A DNA stretch of 64,000 nucleotides from Denitratisoma sp. (GTDB taxonomy: Bacteria; Pseudomonadota; Gammaproteobacteria; Burkholderiales; Rhodocyclaceae): contig JAVSMO010000001.1 of NCBI GenBank assembly GCA_032027165.1, positions 315,950-379,949 of the forward strand, given 5' to 3'. The notes under the pieces are model-generated. The model did not search any database. It saw only the letters and a program-made list of their open reading frames with translations, and was not told where the DNA came from. The position numbers and the translations under genes were made by a program. The stretch's first letter is position 1, and each line of letters begins with the position of its first letter. Positions 29,090-37,708 of the stretch are shown here, in pieces.

Positions 29090-29580
29090 CCTTGTACCGA
29101 CTTATTGCCGCCGTGCTGTACGGACTGACCTTTGCCGCGGCGCCGCTGGCACAGGCGCAGACGACCCTCGGCGCCAACGAGCCGCCCATTTTCGACGCCG
29201 CCCGCATCGGCACCGCCGCCGAGGTGGACAAGATCCTCAAGGCCAACCCGGCCATGCGCGATGCGCGCAACCAGCTCGGCTCGACGCCGCTGCATCTTGC
29301 CGCCACCAACCTCGACAGCGGGCCGCTGAAAGTGCTGATCGCCGCCGGCGCCGAGGTCAACGCGCGCGACAAGGAGGACAATACGCCGCTGCACATGGCC
29401 GCCTATGTCGGTCGCTCGGAAGCCGCGCGCCTGCTGCTCGAAGCCGGCGCCGATGTGAACGCCAAGTCGACGGGCGGCCGCACGCCGCTGTCGCTGGCGC
29501 GCAAGACGCGCGCCGACGAGACGGCGGGCATCATTTCCCTCTGGGTGCTGAAGGGCTGCAAGCCCGGCAAGCCCTGTTAA
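29086..29580 (+). CDS. Exported ankyrin-repeat protein
   Basis: A 164-residue protein. An N-terminal signal peptide ends at about APLAQAQ. Three or so ankyrin repeats follow ([50 protein letters not shown]). It overlaps copA by 4 bp and precedes copZ by 18 bp, so it belongs to a copper operon, perhaps as a periplasmic binding partner; its function is not known. A 24-bp motif copy with one mismatch lies inside the signal peptide and encodes A-V-L-Y-G-L-T-F. Confidence 0.85.
   Translation: MTLYRLIAAVLYGLTFAAAPLAQAQTTLGANEPPIFDAARIGTAAEVDKILKANPAMRDARNQLGSTPLHLAATNLDSGPLKVLIAAGAEVNARDKEDNTPLHMAAYVGRSEAARLLLEAGADVNAKSTGGRTPLSLARKTRADETAGIISLWVLKGCKPGKPC
29109..29132 (-). repeat. 24-bp bipartite motif, copy 5 (in ankyrin gene signal peptide)
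   Basis: Minus strand AAgGTCAGTC-N8-ACGGCG (one mismatch). Coding strand encodes A-V-L-Y-G-L-T-F. Confidence 0.75.
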
Positions 29581-29598
29581 GTCGATAAAGGAAGCATC

Positions 29599-29805
29599 AT
29601 GGAAACCACCACCCTCAAGGTCGAAGGCATGTCCTGCGGCGGCTGCGTGAAGAGCGTCACCAACGTGCTCACCGCGCTGCCCGGCGTGGCGAAGGCGGAA
29701 GTCTCGCTGGAGAACAAGAGCGCCCGCGTCGAGTTCGAGGCCGGACGCGTCACGCGCGAGGACATGAAGCGGGTCATCGTGGACGCCGGCTTCGAGGCGG
29801 AGTGA
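29599..29805 (+). CDS. copZ: CopZ-like copper chaperone (HMA domain)
   Basis: A 68-residue single heavy-metal-associated domain with the metal motif GMSCGGC near residue 10 and the babbab spacing of CopZ/Atx1. It should carry Cu(I) to CopA in the same operon. The ribosome site AAGGAAG is 6 bp upstream. Its stop overlaps the GTG start of the next gene. Confidence 0.9.
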   Translation: METTTLKVEGMSCGGCVKSVTNVLTALPGVAKAEVSLENKSARVEFEAGRVTREDMKRVIVDAGFEAE

Positions 29806-30959
29806 GCAAGCACCCCCTCTGGCTGGTCGGCTTCCGCCCCTTCTTCGCACTGGCCTGCCTGTCCGGCATCGTCCTGCCCGTCGTCTGGGCGCTGATGTTC
29901 GCCGGCGTGCTCGACGCGCCGGCGGCGGCGTTCACGTCGATCCAGTGGCATGCCCACGAGATGTTCTTCGGCTTCGGCTGGGCCATGCTCGGCGGCTTCC
30001 TGCTCACCGCGAGCAAGAACTGGGTGAAGATCCGCGGCTACCACGGGACCGCGCTGGTCTTCCTCGTTTCCGCTTGGGTCTTCGAGCGCCTCGGCATGTG
30101 GTTCGGCGCCGCCTGGCCGCAGCCGCTGTTCCTGCTCTCCAACCAGCTTTTCCTCGTCGCCATCGTGGCCATGCTGCTGTGGACCCTGCTGCGCCATCGC
30201 GACACCGACGGCTACCGCAAGGACAACATTTTCTTCCTGCTCCTGCTGCCGCTGTTCCCCGTGTCGAAGGCACTGCTCCTCGACGGGCCCTGGGGCCAGG
30301 CCGGACAGCTGATGGCGCTCGGCCTGTTCCGCCTCGCCTTCCTCATCATGCTCGAGCGCACGCTGACCGATTTCATGAAGGGCGTCTTCAAGGCGGAGAT
30401 CCTGCGCCACCCGCTGCTCGACGGCGCCATCAAGACGCTGGCCCTGGCGCTGGCCTTCGCCGGCTTCCTGCCGCCCCTGGCGACGGCCGGCCTGGCGGCG
30501 TTGCTGGCGCTGCTGCTGCTCGTCCGCTTCGCCTACTGGCAGCCGCGGCTGGCCTTCACGCGCCTCGACATCGGCGTCATGCACCTCGGCTACCTCGCCA
30601 TCGTCGGCCAGCTGCTGGTGCTGGCCTTCGAGCAGGCCGCCCACAGCGTCTGGGTCGGCAGCGTCTCCATCCACCTGTTCACCTTCGGCGTCATGGGCCT
30701 GATCATTCCGGCCATGATCGTGCGCATCTCGAAGGGCCACACCGGACGCAAGGTGATGTTCGACGCCGGCGACAAGGCGGTGCTGTGGATCATGATCGCG
30801 GCGCTGGCGCTGCGCGTGCTTGCGCCGCAGCTCGCCCCCGGCGCCTACCTGCTGTGGGTCGACCTGGCAGCCGCCGGCTGGACCGCCGCCTTCGCCATCC
30901 TCGCCTGGCGCGTGATTCCCTTCCTGCTGCAGCCCAGGATCGACGGCCGGGAGCATTGA
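29802..30959 (+). CDS. nnrS: NnrS family protein (second copy)
   Basis: A 385-residue, roughly 12-helix NnrS protein with the hallmark GFRPFFALACL near the start, WHAHEMFFGFGWAMLGGFLLTASKNW, and the loop RISKGHTGRK near the end. It contains heme and copper in characterised members and relieves NO stress. It starts with GTG in a GTGA overlap with copZ, so it is coupled to the copper operon. It is closer to the typical NnrS pattern than the copy at 22043. Confidence 0.93.
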   Translation: MSKHPLWLVGFRPFFALACLSGIVLPVVWALMFAGVLDAPAAAFTSIQWHAHEMFFGFGWAMLGGFLLTASKNWVKIRGYHGTALVFLVSAWVFERLGMWFGAAWPQPLFLLSNQLFLVAIVAMLLWTLLRHRDTDGYRKDNIFFLLLLPLFPVSKALLLDGPWGQAGQLMALGLFRLAFLIMLERTLTDFMKGVFKAEILRHPLLDGAIKTLALALAFAGFLPPLATAGLAALLALLLLVRFAYWQPRLAFTRLDIGVMHLGYLAIVGQLLVLAFEQAAHSVWVGSVSIHLFTFGVMGLIIPAMIVRISKGHTGRKVMFDAGDKAVLWIMIAALALRVLAPQLAPGAYLLWVDLAAAGWTAAFAILAWRVIPFLLQPRIDGREH

Positions 30960-31030
30960 TAGCGATCGGCTATCGCAGCCATCGCCACAATCAACTTCCC
31001 GCCCCGCGGCGGCTTGCCTAAACTCCCTTC

Positions 31031-31960
31031 ATGGAAATTGCCGAGACTCCGCAGACCAGCTGGCTTGAGGCGCTGCGCGAACATGCGCGCGAACATGCCT
31101 TTGCAGCCTGGGGTCTTGGCCTTTCTGTCCTGGCCGTCGTCCTGCTTCTCGCCCAGAGCCTGGTGCAGGTCATCGCCGGTGAAGCCACTGCGGTGCTGGG
31201 CTATGCCCTGGCCGGCGGTGCGGCCGGCTTCATTGCCACCGCGCTTGGTGCCGTGCCGGCGCTGTTCCTGCGCGGCATTCCGCAGCGGGTGGAGGACAGC
31301 ATGCTCGGCATGGCGGCCGGCATGATGCTCGCCGCCAGCGCCTTCTCGCTGCTCCTGCCCGGGCTGGAGGCGGGCGCCGGCATCCTCGGCAGCAAGTCTT
31401 TCGGCGCCGGCGTCGTCGTGCTCGGCATGGCTCTCGGCGTCCTGCTGATGCTCGGCCTCGACGCCTTCACCCCGCACGAGCACGACAAGACCGGTCCCTG
31501 CGGGCCCGGCTACGAACGCTGCGGCCGCGTCTGGCTGTTCGTCTTCGCCATCGCCTTGCACAACCTGCCCGAAGGCATGGCCATCGGCGTCGGCTTCTCC
31601 CATGCCGACATGGGCGTCGGGCTGCCGCTCGTCACGGCGATCGCCCTGCAGGACATCCCGGAAGGACTGGCCGTGGCGCTGGCCCTGCGCGGCGCCGGCC
31701 TGACGCCGACGACCGCCGTGCTGGTTGCCGGCGCCAGCGGCCTGCTCGAGCCGGTGGGCGCTTTGCTCGGCGTCGGTCTCGCCAGCGGCCTGGCCGTCGC
31801 CTATCCGGTCGGGCTGGGCCTCGCCGCCGGCGCGATGATCTTCGTCGTCTCGCACGAGGTCATCCCGGAGACGCACCGCAACGGCCACCAGACGCCGGCG
31901 ACCATCGGCCTGATGGCCGGCTTCGCGCTGATGATGGCGCTCGACACCGCCCTGGGCTGA
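31031..31960 (+). CDS. ZIP family metal transporter
   Basis: A 309-residue membrane protein. After an N-terminal amphipathic extension it has ZIP-type helices with HNLPEGMAIGVGF and ALQDIPEGLAVALAL, the two histidine/glutamate metal-site motifs, and a metal-binding-type loop between helices (DAFTPHEHDKTGPCGPGYERCG). It should import zinc or iron. The next gene starts 3 bp downstream. It follows a short inverted repeat (GATAGC...GCTATC near 30958-30974) that may separate it from nnrS. Confidence 0.9.
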   Translation: MEIAETPQTSWLEALREHAREHAFAAWGLGLSVLAVVLLLAQSLVQVIAGEATAVLGYALAGGAAGFIATALGAVPALFLRGIPQRVEDSMLGMAAGMMLAASAFSLLLPGLEAGAGILGSKSFGAGVVVLGMALGVLLMLGLDAFTPHEHDKTGPCGPGYERCGRVWLFVFAIALHNLPEGMAIGVGFSHADMGVGLPLVTAIALQDIPEGLAVALALRGAGLTPTTAVLVAGASGLLEPVGALLGVGLASGLAVAYPVGLGLAAGAMIFVVSHEVIPETHRNGHQTPATIGLMAGFALMMALDTALG

Positions 31961-31963
31961 GCC

Positions 31964-32407
31964 GTGCTGTCGGCCATTCGCGAATTCTTCGACCGCAACA
32001 TCGCCGGCGCCCCGGCACAGGACGGGCATGCGATCCAGCTCGCCACCGCCGCGCTGCTGGTCGAGGCGATGCGCATCGACGCCGGGACGACCGATGCCGA
32101 GCGCGATGCCGTGCTGGAGGCCGTCCATGGCAAGTTCGGCCTTGCCGGGGCCGAGGCCGAGTCGCTGATCGCGCTGGCGGAGGAAGAAATGCGCCAGGCC
32201 ACCGACTACTACCAGTTCACCTCGCTGATCAACCAGCGCTTCACCCAGGCGCAGAAGGAGCGCGTGCTCGAATTGATGTGGCGCGTCGCCTACGCCGATG
32301 CGGTGATCGACGCGCACGAGCAGCACCTGATGCGCAAGATCGCCGCCCTGCTGCACGTGCCCGACAGCGCCTACATCGCCGCCAAGCTGCGCGCCCGCGA
32401 CGCCTGA
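31964..32407 (+). CDS. TerB-family (tellurite-resistance type) protein
   Basis: A 147-residue all-helical protein with a TerB-like pattern: an acidic LATAALLVEAMRIDAG helix, EEEMRQATDYYQFTSLIN, and LMWRVAYADAVIDAHEQHLMRKIAALLHV, where aspartates could bind metal. It probably starts with GTG at 31964, just after the ZIP transporter. Genuine tellurite resistance is not implied; TerB-like domains occur widely in stress contexts. Confidence 0.82.
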   Translation: MLSAIREFFDRNIAGAPAQDGHAIQLATAALLVEAMRIDAGTTDAERDAVLEAVHGKFGLAGAEAESLIALAEEEMRQATDYYQFTSLINQRFTQAQKERVLELMWRVAYADAVIDAHEQHLMRKIAALLHVPDSAYIAAKLRARDA

Positions 32408-32490
32408 ACGCACGAATTTCTTCGCCTAGGTCAAATCCGTGCGCGGATTTCTCTTGCTAGAATCCAAGCCATTGATTATAGGAGGAGAAA

Positions 32491-32937
32491 TTGAAAAAAC
32501 TTATACCCGCATTGCTGGCGTTTTCCGCCGCATTTCCGGCGCTTGCCGACGACATCACCTACGCCAAGCACATCCGCCCGCTCTGGGATGACAAGTGCGA
32601 GCGCTGCCACGGCACGAGCGCGCCGCCCTACGAAGTCTTCCTCAAGGACAAGAAGACGTTCGAGCTCGACGACAAGGGGCCGCGCATGGACAGCTACGAG
32701 AGTTTCGTCTTCTTCATCGCCGGACCCCAGGCCGGCGCACTCATGCAGCGTCTCGACGACGGCAGCAACACCAAGGACGGCCAGCCCGGCAACATGTACC
32801 GGCACCTCGGTCGCGGCGAGCAGCGCAAGGAAAACCTTCAGATTTTCAAGCAGTGGATCGGCGAGGGCGCCTGGATCGTGAAGGGCGCCGGCGAACTTTC
32901 CAAGGACGAGATCCAGAAAATCAAGGCGGCGAAATGA
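32491..32937 (+). CDS. Periplasmic c-type cytochrome domain protein
   Basis: A 148-residue protein with a signal peptide (KKLIPALLAFSAAFPALAD) and one heme c motif CERCH near residue 35, followed by a lysine-rich body. It resembles the cytochrome domain of planctomycete-type small cytochromes. The start is TTG at 32491, chosen because AGGAGGAG lies 5 bp upstream. It is monocistronic, between the TerB gene and the convergent dps. The electron-transfer partner is unknown. Confidence 0.82.
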   Translation: MKKLIPALLAFSAAFPALADDITYAKHIRPLWDDKCERCHGTSAPPYEVFLKDKKTFELDDKGPRMDSYESFVFFIAGPQAGALMQRLDDGSNTKDGQPGNMYRHLGRGEQRKENLQIFKQWIGEGAWIVKGAGELSKDEIQKIKAAK

Positions 32938-32973
32938 GCGCGGCGGCCGGGCTCGCCGCCCGGCCGCAGGCAA

Positions 32974-33468
32974 TCACTCCTCGAGGACGCTGCGCAGCAT
33001 CCAGGCCGTCTTCTCGTGCACTTCCAGGCGCTGCGTGAGCAGGTCGGCAGTCGGCTGGTCGTTGGCCTTTTCCACCAGCGGGAAGACGGAGCGCGCAGTG
33101 CGCGCGGTCGCTTCCTGGGCGGCGACGAGGTGGCGGACCATGTCCATCGCTTTCGGCACGCCGTCCACTTCCTTGATCGAAGCCAGCTTGACGAACTCCT
33201 TGTAGGTACCGGGCGCGGGGATGCCGAGGGAGCGGATGCGCTCGGCGATCAGGTCGAGGGCGTTCCATTGCTCGGTGTATTGCACCATGAACATCGCGTG
33301 CAGGGAATTGAACATCGGCCCCGTCACGTTCCAGTGGAAGTTGTGCGTCATCAGGTAGAGGGTGTAGCTGTCGGCCAGCAGGCGCGACAGGCCCTTGGCG
33401 ATTTTCGCCCGGTCGGCGGCGGAAATGCCGATGTCGATGGCGGGGGCGGGATTTTTCTTCGCTTTCAT
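32974..33468 (-). CDS. dps: Dps/ferritin-like DNA-binding protein
   Basis: A 164-residue Dps. THNFHWNVTGPMF and WNALDLIAERIRSLG carry the inter-subunit ferroxidase ligands, and the lysine-rich start (MKAKKNPAP) could bind DNA. It oxidises Fe(II) with H2O2 and shields DNA. It follows ahpC-ahpF on the same strand, within an oxidative-stress group. Confidence 0.92.
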   Translation of the reverse strand: MKAKKNPAPAIDIGISAADRAKIAKGLSRLLADSYTLYLMTHNFHWNVTGPMFNSLHAMFMVQYTEQWNALDLIAERIRSLGIPAPGTYKEFVKLASIKEVDGVPKAMDMVRHLVAAQEATARTARSVFPLVEKANDQPTADLLTQRLEVHEKTAWMLRSVLEE

Positions 33469-33492
33469 GATTACTCCTTTCAGACGATAGAC

Positions 33493-35079
33493 TCAAAAAA
33501 CAGTATGCATCATCTTCGGCTCGACGGGCGCCGCCGGGCTGCGGATCAGGTGGTCGAAGGCCGACAGGGCGGCCTTGGCGCCTTCGCCCATGGCGATGAC
33601 GATCTGCTTGTAGGGCACCGTCGTCGCGTCGCCGGCGGCGAACACGCCCGGCAGCGAGGTCCGGCCGCGGGCGTCCACCTCGATCTCGCCGAAACGGCTG
33701 AGGCTCACCGTGCCCTTCAGCCAGTCGGTATTGGGCAGCAGGCCGATCTGCACGAAAATGCCTTCCAGTTCGAGGCGATGCGACTCGCCCGTGACGCGGT
33801 CGGTGTAGGCGAGGCCGGTCACCTTCTGGCCGTCGCCGACGACCTCGGTGGTCTGCGCGCTCCTGATCACCGTGACGTTGGGCAGGCTCGTGAGCTTTTC
33901 CTGCAGCACCGCGTCGGCCCGCAGCCTGCTGTCGAACTCGATCAGCGTGACGTGGGCGACGATGCCGGCGAGGTCGATCGCCGCCTCGACGCCGGAGTTG
34001 CCGCCGCCGATCACCGCCACGCGCTTGTCCTTGAACAGCGGGCCGTCGCAGTGCGGGCAGAAGCAGACGCCCTTCGCCTTGTATTCGGCCTCGCCGGGCA
34101 CGTTCATCTCGCGCCAGCGCGCGCCGGTGGCGAGCACCAGCGTCTTCGCTTTCAGCGTTGCGCCGCCGGCGAGCTTCACTTCGTGCATCGTCTCGCCCGG
34201 CACCAGCGCCTGGGCGCGTTGCAGCGGCATGATGTCGACGCCGTACTCCTTGACGTGGTTTTCCAGCGCCGCGGCGAGCTGCGGCCCCTCGGTATGCCTG
34301 ACCGAGATGAAGTTCTCGATGGCCAGGGTGTCGAGCACCTGCCCGCCGAAGCGCTCGGCCACCACGCCGGTGCGGATGCCCTTCCTCGCGGCGTAGATCG
34401 CCGCCGCGGCGCCGGCCGGGCCGCCGCCGACCACCAGCACGTCGAAGGGCTCCCTGGCGTCGAGCGCCTCGGCCGCCTTCACGGCGGCGCCGGTGTCGAG
34501 CCTGGCCACGATCTCCTCGAGGCTCATGCGTCCCTGGCCGAAGGGCGCGCCGTTGAGGAACACCGCCGGCACGGCCATGATGCCGCGCGCCTCGACCTCC
34601 TTCCGGTGGAGCGCGCCGTCGACCATCGTCGCCTCGACATTCGGGTTGAGCACCGCCATCAGGTTGAGCGCCTGCACCACATCCGGGCAGTTGTGGCAGG
34701 ACAGCGAAATGAAGACCTCGAAGCGGAAGCGGCCCTCGATGCCCCTGATCTGCGCGATCAGCGCTTCGTCGACCTTGGGCGGGTGGCCGCCGGCCTGCAG
34801 CAAGGCGAGGATGAGCGAGGTGAACTCGTGGCCCATCGGCAGGCCGGCGAAGTGGATGCGCGGCGCTTCGCCGGGGCGGCCCACCGAGAACGAGGGACGG
34901 CGCTCGGCGCTGCCGTCCTCACGCACGCTCACCTTCGGCGAGAGCGCCGCGATGTCGGCGAGCAGTTCGCTCATCTGGCGCGAGGCGTCGCTGCCGTCGG
35001 GGGTGGCCACCAGCTCGATCGGCTGCTGCAGCTTTTCGAGGTAGGCGGCAAGCTGGGACTTGATGCTGGCGTCGAGCAT
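33493..35079 (-). CDS. ahpF: Alkyl hydroperoxide reductase subunit F
   Basis: A 528-residue flavoprotein disulfide reductase. The N-terminal domain holds the CHNC redox motif. The FAD motif [16 protein letters not shown] follows, then the catalytic CPHC at residues 341-344 and an NAD-binding [11 protein letters not shown]. It reduces AhpC with NADH. The start ([10 protein letters not shown]) is set at ATG 35079. The reading frame stays open upstream into ahpC's region but does not encode AhpF-like sequence. Confidence 0.95.
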   Translation of the reverse strand: MLDASIKSQLAAYLEKLQQPIELVATPDGSDASRQMSELLADIAALSPKVSVREDGSAERRPSFSVGRPGEAPRIHFAGLPMGHEFTSLILALLQAGGHPPKVDEALIAQIRGIEGRFRFEVFISLSCHNCPDVVQALNLMAVLNPNVEATMVDGALHRKEVEARGIMAVPAVFLNGAPFGQGRMSLEEIVARLDTGAAVKAAEALDAREPFDVLVVGGGPAGAAAAIYAARKGIRTGVVAERFGGQVLDTLAIENFISVRHTEGPQLAAALENHVKEYGVDIMPLQRAQALVPGETMHEVKLAGGATLKAKTLVLATGARWREMNVPGEAEYKAKGVCFCPHCDGPLFKDKRVAVIGGGNSGVEAAIDLAGIVAHVTLIEFDSRLRADAVLQEKLTSLPNVTVIRSAQTTEVVGDGQKVTGLAYTDRVTGESHRLELEGIFVQIGLLPNTDWLKGTVSLSRFGEIEVDARGRTSLPGVFAAGDATTVPYKQIVIAMGEGAKAALSAFDHLIRSPAAPVEPKMMHTVF

Positions 35080-35204
35080 GATGGTCTCCGTAAATGGGTT
35101 TGCACTGGAAAAGGCGGCCGCGGATTCGTGGTTCGGCCGGCCTTGCCGCTGCAATCCCGCCCCGGGGGTCGCCTGGGACGGGAAGGTTGGGGTCGGGGCG
35201 GCTG

Positions 35205-35774
35205 TTAGATCTTTCCGACGAGGTCCAGCGAGGGCGCCAGCGTCTTGTCGCCTTCCTTCCACTTGGCGGGGCAGACCTCGCCCGGGTGGGCGGCGACGTA
35301 CTGCGCGGCCTTGATCTTGCGCAGCAGCTCGGATGCGTCGCGGCCGATGCCGCCGGCGTTGATCTCGACGATCTGGATCTTGCCGGCCGGGTCCATCACG
35401 AAGGTGCCGCGCTCGGCGAGGCCGGCTTCCTCGATCATCACGCCGAAGTTGCGGGTGATGGCGCCGGTCGGGTCGCCGATCATCGGATACTTGATCTTGC
35501 CGATGGTCTCCGAGGTGTCGTGCCAGGCCTTGTGCGTGAAGTGGGTGTCGGTGGATACGGCGTAGATCTCCACGCCCAGCTTCTGGAACTCCGGGTACAG
35601 ATCGGCCATGTCGCCCAGTTCGGTCGGGCAGACGAAGGTGAAGTCGGCCGGGTAGAAGAACATCACCGACCACTTGCCCTTGAGCGTGGCGTCGGTGATC
35701 TCGACGAACTTGCCGTTGTGGAAGGCCGTCGCCTTGAAGGGGAGTATCTCGGTGTTGATGAGGCTGGTGTTCAT
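35205..35774 (-). CDS. ahpC: Alkyl hydroperoxide reductase subunit C (peroxiredoxin)
   Basis: A 189-residue typical 2-Cys peroxiredoxin. The peroxidatic Cys is at about residue 49 in FVCPTE, the resolving Cys near the C-terminus in GEVCPAKW. It reduces H2O2 and organic peroxides and is recycled by AhpF, encoded 125 bp downstream. An OxyR-like half site lies upstream. Confidence 0.95.
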   Translation of the reverse strand: MNTSLINTEILPFKATAFHNGKFVEITDATLKGKWSVMFFYPADFTFVCPTELGDMADLYPEFQKLGVEIYAVSTDTHFTHKAWHDTSETIGKIKYPMIGDPTGAITRNFGVMIEEAGLAERGTFVMDPAGKIQIVEINAGGIGRDASELLRKIKAAQYVAAHPGEVCPAKWKEGDKTLAPSLDLVGKI

Positions 35775-35878
35775 GCGTTGCTCCTGTCTTGGTTGATGGT
35801 CAGGTTGAATTGCTTGCGACAGGAGGGATGATGCGGCCGCGTGCGTAATTAATCTAATTGAATGTAATTACCATTATG

Positions 35879-35893
35879 ATAGCAATAAGCTAT
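35879..35893. promoter_or_regulatory. Partial OxyR-like site upstream of ahpC
   Basis: ATAG-N7-CTAT is one of the two units of the OxyR consensus. The second unit is not seen. It lies about 105 bp upstream of the ahpC ATG in an AT-rich, divergent intergenic stretch. Confidence 0.35.
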
Positions 35894-35987
35894 CTATCGC
35901 TTGTGCCGGCAGGGTGCAGCGTGTAATTTCACGGGCTATGCGCACCGCGCCGGGTGCCGGGGAAACCATCCAGCGGAGAAGATGACC

Positions 35988-36824
35988 ATGCCGAACCAGC
36001 TCGCCGTACTCGAACAGGCCCAGCACACGCTCGTCGACCTCGCCATCAAGTTCGGGCCGAAGGTCGTCGTCGCGATCATCATTCTTACCGCGGGCTACTA
36101 CGCCGGCCGCTGGGTCGGCAAAGTCCTCGACCACTGGCTGGAAAAGCTCAGCCTCGAGCCGCCGGTGCGGCTGCTGATCGTGCGCCTCGTCCGCCTGGTG
36201 GTGCTGGGCTTGTTCCTGATCATGGCGCTGCAGAACCTCGGTGTCGACCTGCTGCCGCTGATCGCCGGCCTGAGCGTGGTCGGCGCGGGTGTCGCGCTGG
36301 CCATGCAGGGCGTGCTCGGCAACCTTGCGGCGGGCTTCGTCATCATCTTCACCCGCCCGTTCCGGGTCGGCGAGTACGTCTCCATGGTGGGCGTCGAGGG
36401 CGAGGTCGAGGAAATCGACCTGTTCACTACCCGGCTCAGCCATCCCGACCGCTCTGTCGTCGTGGTGCCCAACCGCAAGATCGTCGGCGAGATCCTGCAC
36501 AACTACGGCCAGATCCGGCAGCTCGACCTCAGCGTGGCCATCGCCCGCGCCGAGGACCTCGAGCGCGTGCTGACGCTTATTGAAGAGGTGGTGAAAGCCA
36601 ATCCGCGCGTGCTCGCCGAACCCGCCTACATCGTCGGCGTGGCGTCGCTCGCCGACAAGACGATCTCGATTGCCATCAAGCCATGGGTCAAGGTGCCCGA
36701 TTACCTGCCTGCGGGCGCGGAGATCAACCGGGCTGTCGTCGAGAAGCTCACCGCTGCCGGCGTCGACTATCCGGGCGCCGCGCGCGAGATCCGCCTCGTC
36801 GGCACGCCGGGCTTCAGGGCTTGA
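35988..36824 (+). CDS. mscS: Small-conductance mechanosensitive channel (MscS)
   Basis: A 278-residue MscS. Three N-terminal helices are followed by the pore helix segment VGAGVALAMQGVLGNLAAGF, the beta domain (RPFRVGEYV) and a C-terminal alpha/beta domain. It releases solutes on hypo-osmotic shock. I prefer ATG 35988 over ATG 35982 because the GGAG ribosome site is then 9 bp away. Its end overlaps a convergent gene by 11 bp. Confidence 0.92.
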   Translation: MPNQLAVLEQAQHTLVDLAIKFGPKVVVAIIILTAGYYAGRWVGKVLDHWLEKLSLEPPVRLLIVRLVRLVVLGLFLIMALQNLGVDLLPLIAGLSVVGAGVALAMQGVLGNLAAGFVIIFTRPFRVGEYVSMVGVEGEVEEIDLFTTRLSHPDRSVVVVPNRKIVGEILHNYGQIRQLDLSVAIARAEDLERVLTLIEEVVKANPRVLAEPAYIVGVASLADKTISIAIKPWVKVPDYLPAGAEINRAVVEKLTAAGVDYPGAAREIRLVGTPGFRA

Positions 36825-37287
36825 CGGGATCCCAGGGTTCCTGGGCGAAGTAGGCTTCCATGCCCGGCTGGGTGTGGGGGTTGCCGGCCTTGCCCCAGTG
36901 GCAGGTCAGGCGCGCGTAGTTGTCCAGGTCGGTGCCGATGACGCAGACCATCTCCATCGGCTGCCGCGTCCCCCACTTGAAGTGCAGCACCCAGGCCTCG
37001 CCCGGGTCGGCGCGGCGCACGACGCCGAAGACCTGGCTCTTCCTGCCGCCGATTACCCGCGTCAGGCGCAGCTGCTTGCCCACGCGCTCGATGCGCGCCG
37101 TCCCGGCGTAGGTGGCCGGGCTGTCGGGATGGCGGCCGATCAGCTGGTAGCGCCCCGGCACGAAACTCCATTCGGGCGCCTCGTCCTCGTCCGCCGCCTG
37201 GGCCGGGATTCCGGCCAGGCAGGCCGCGGCGAGGAACAGGAGGGAGGTCAGCGTGCGCCTGCGGCGCCCGCTCAAGGTCCCAGGCAT
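36814..37287 (-). CDS. Hypothetical secreted protein
   Basis: A 157-residue protein with an N-terminal basic stretch and signal-peptide-like segment (LTSLLFLAAACLAGIPAQAAD), then a beta-rich body rich in Trp and Arg (GRYQLIGRHPDS, WVLHFKWGTRQP). I do not recognise a family. It starts inside the end of the upstream small gene (16-bp overlap), so the two are probably co-transcribed, and it converges on mscS. Confidence 0.65.
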   Translation of the reverse strand: MPGTLSGRRRRTLTSLLFLAAACLAGIPAQAADEDEAPEWSFVPGRYQLIGRHPDSPATYAGTARIERVGKQLRLTRVIGGRKSQVFGVVRRADPGEAWVLHFKWGTRQPMEMVCVIGTDLDNYARLTCHWGKAGNPHTQPGMEAYFAQEPWDPVKP

Positions 37288-37634
37288 CCGCGTTCGCGGT
37301 CTTCGAAGTCGCAGGAGCCCTCGCGGATGTGACCGGGGTAGTGCCGCTCGAAGGCGCGGCACAGCTCCTGCTTCGTCAGCCAGCGCCCGTCGGCGTCGGC
37401 GAGCAGGGAGGCGGGAATGGTCGTCTCGTGCTCGCGGTAGATTTCGTAGATTTCCGCTTCGCCCGGGCCGATGCCGTTCTTCTGCAGGTGCTCGACCAGT
37501 CCGCAGATGGTGTCGGAGAAGTAGGTCTTGAACTCCTCCTCGTCCTCGAAGATGCGGATGCGCGCCTCGTAGGTGTAGGGCAGGCTTTGGTCGTACTTCG
37601 ACTTCGGGCCGAAAATCTTTCCGAGCAGTCCCAT
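37272..37634 (-). CDS. Hypothetical small acidic cytoplasmic protein
   Basis: A 120-residue protein without signal peptide or helices spanning the membrane. It has many acidic residues (FEDEEEFKTYFSD, GEAEIYEIYREHE) and Cys residues near the end (GSCDFEDRERGC). I recognise no family. It overlaps the following gene and lies 74 bp downstream of an M1 peptidase gene. Confidence 0.65.
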   Translation of the reverse strand: MGLLGKIFGPKSKYDQSLPYTYEARIRIFEDEEEFKTYFSDTICGLVEHLQKNGIGPGEAEIYEIYREHETTIPASLLADADGRWLTKQELCRAFERHYPGHIREGSCDFEDRERGCLGP

Positions 37635-37708
37635 GGCGTGCCTCCTCGTATCAGGGCGGGCGGTTCCGAAAATGTAAGGGACGGCAAGCGGCTTGGCAAT
37701 GCCCCGGA

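Noticed and set aside
32432..32445. TTCGCCTAGGTCAA as an FNR site before the small cytochrome gene
   Set aside because: Only the right half matches the consensus.
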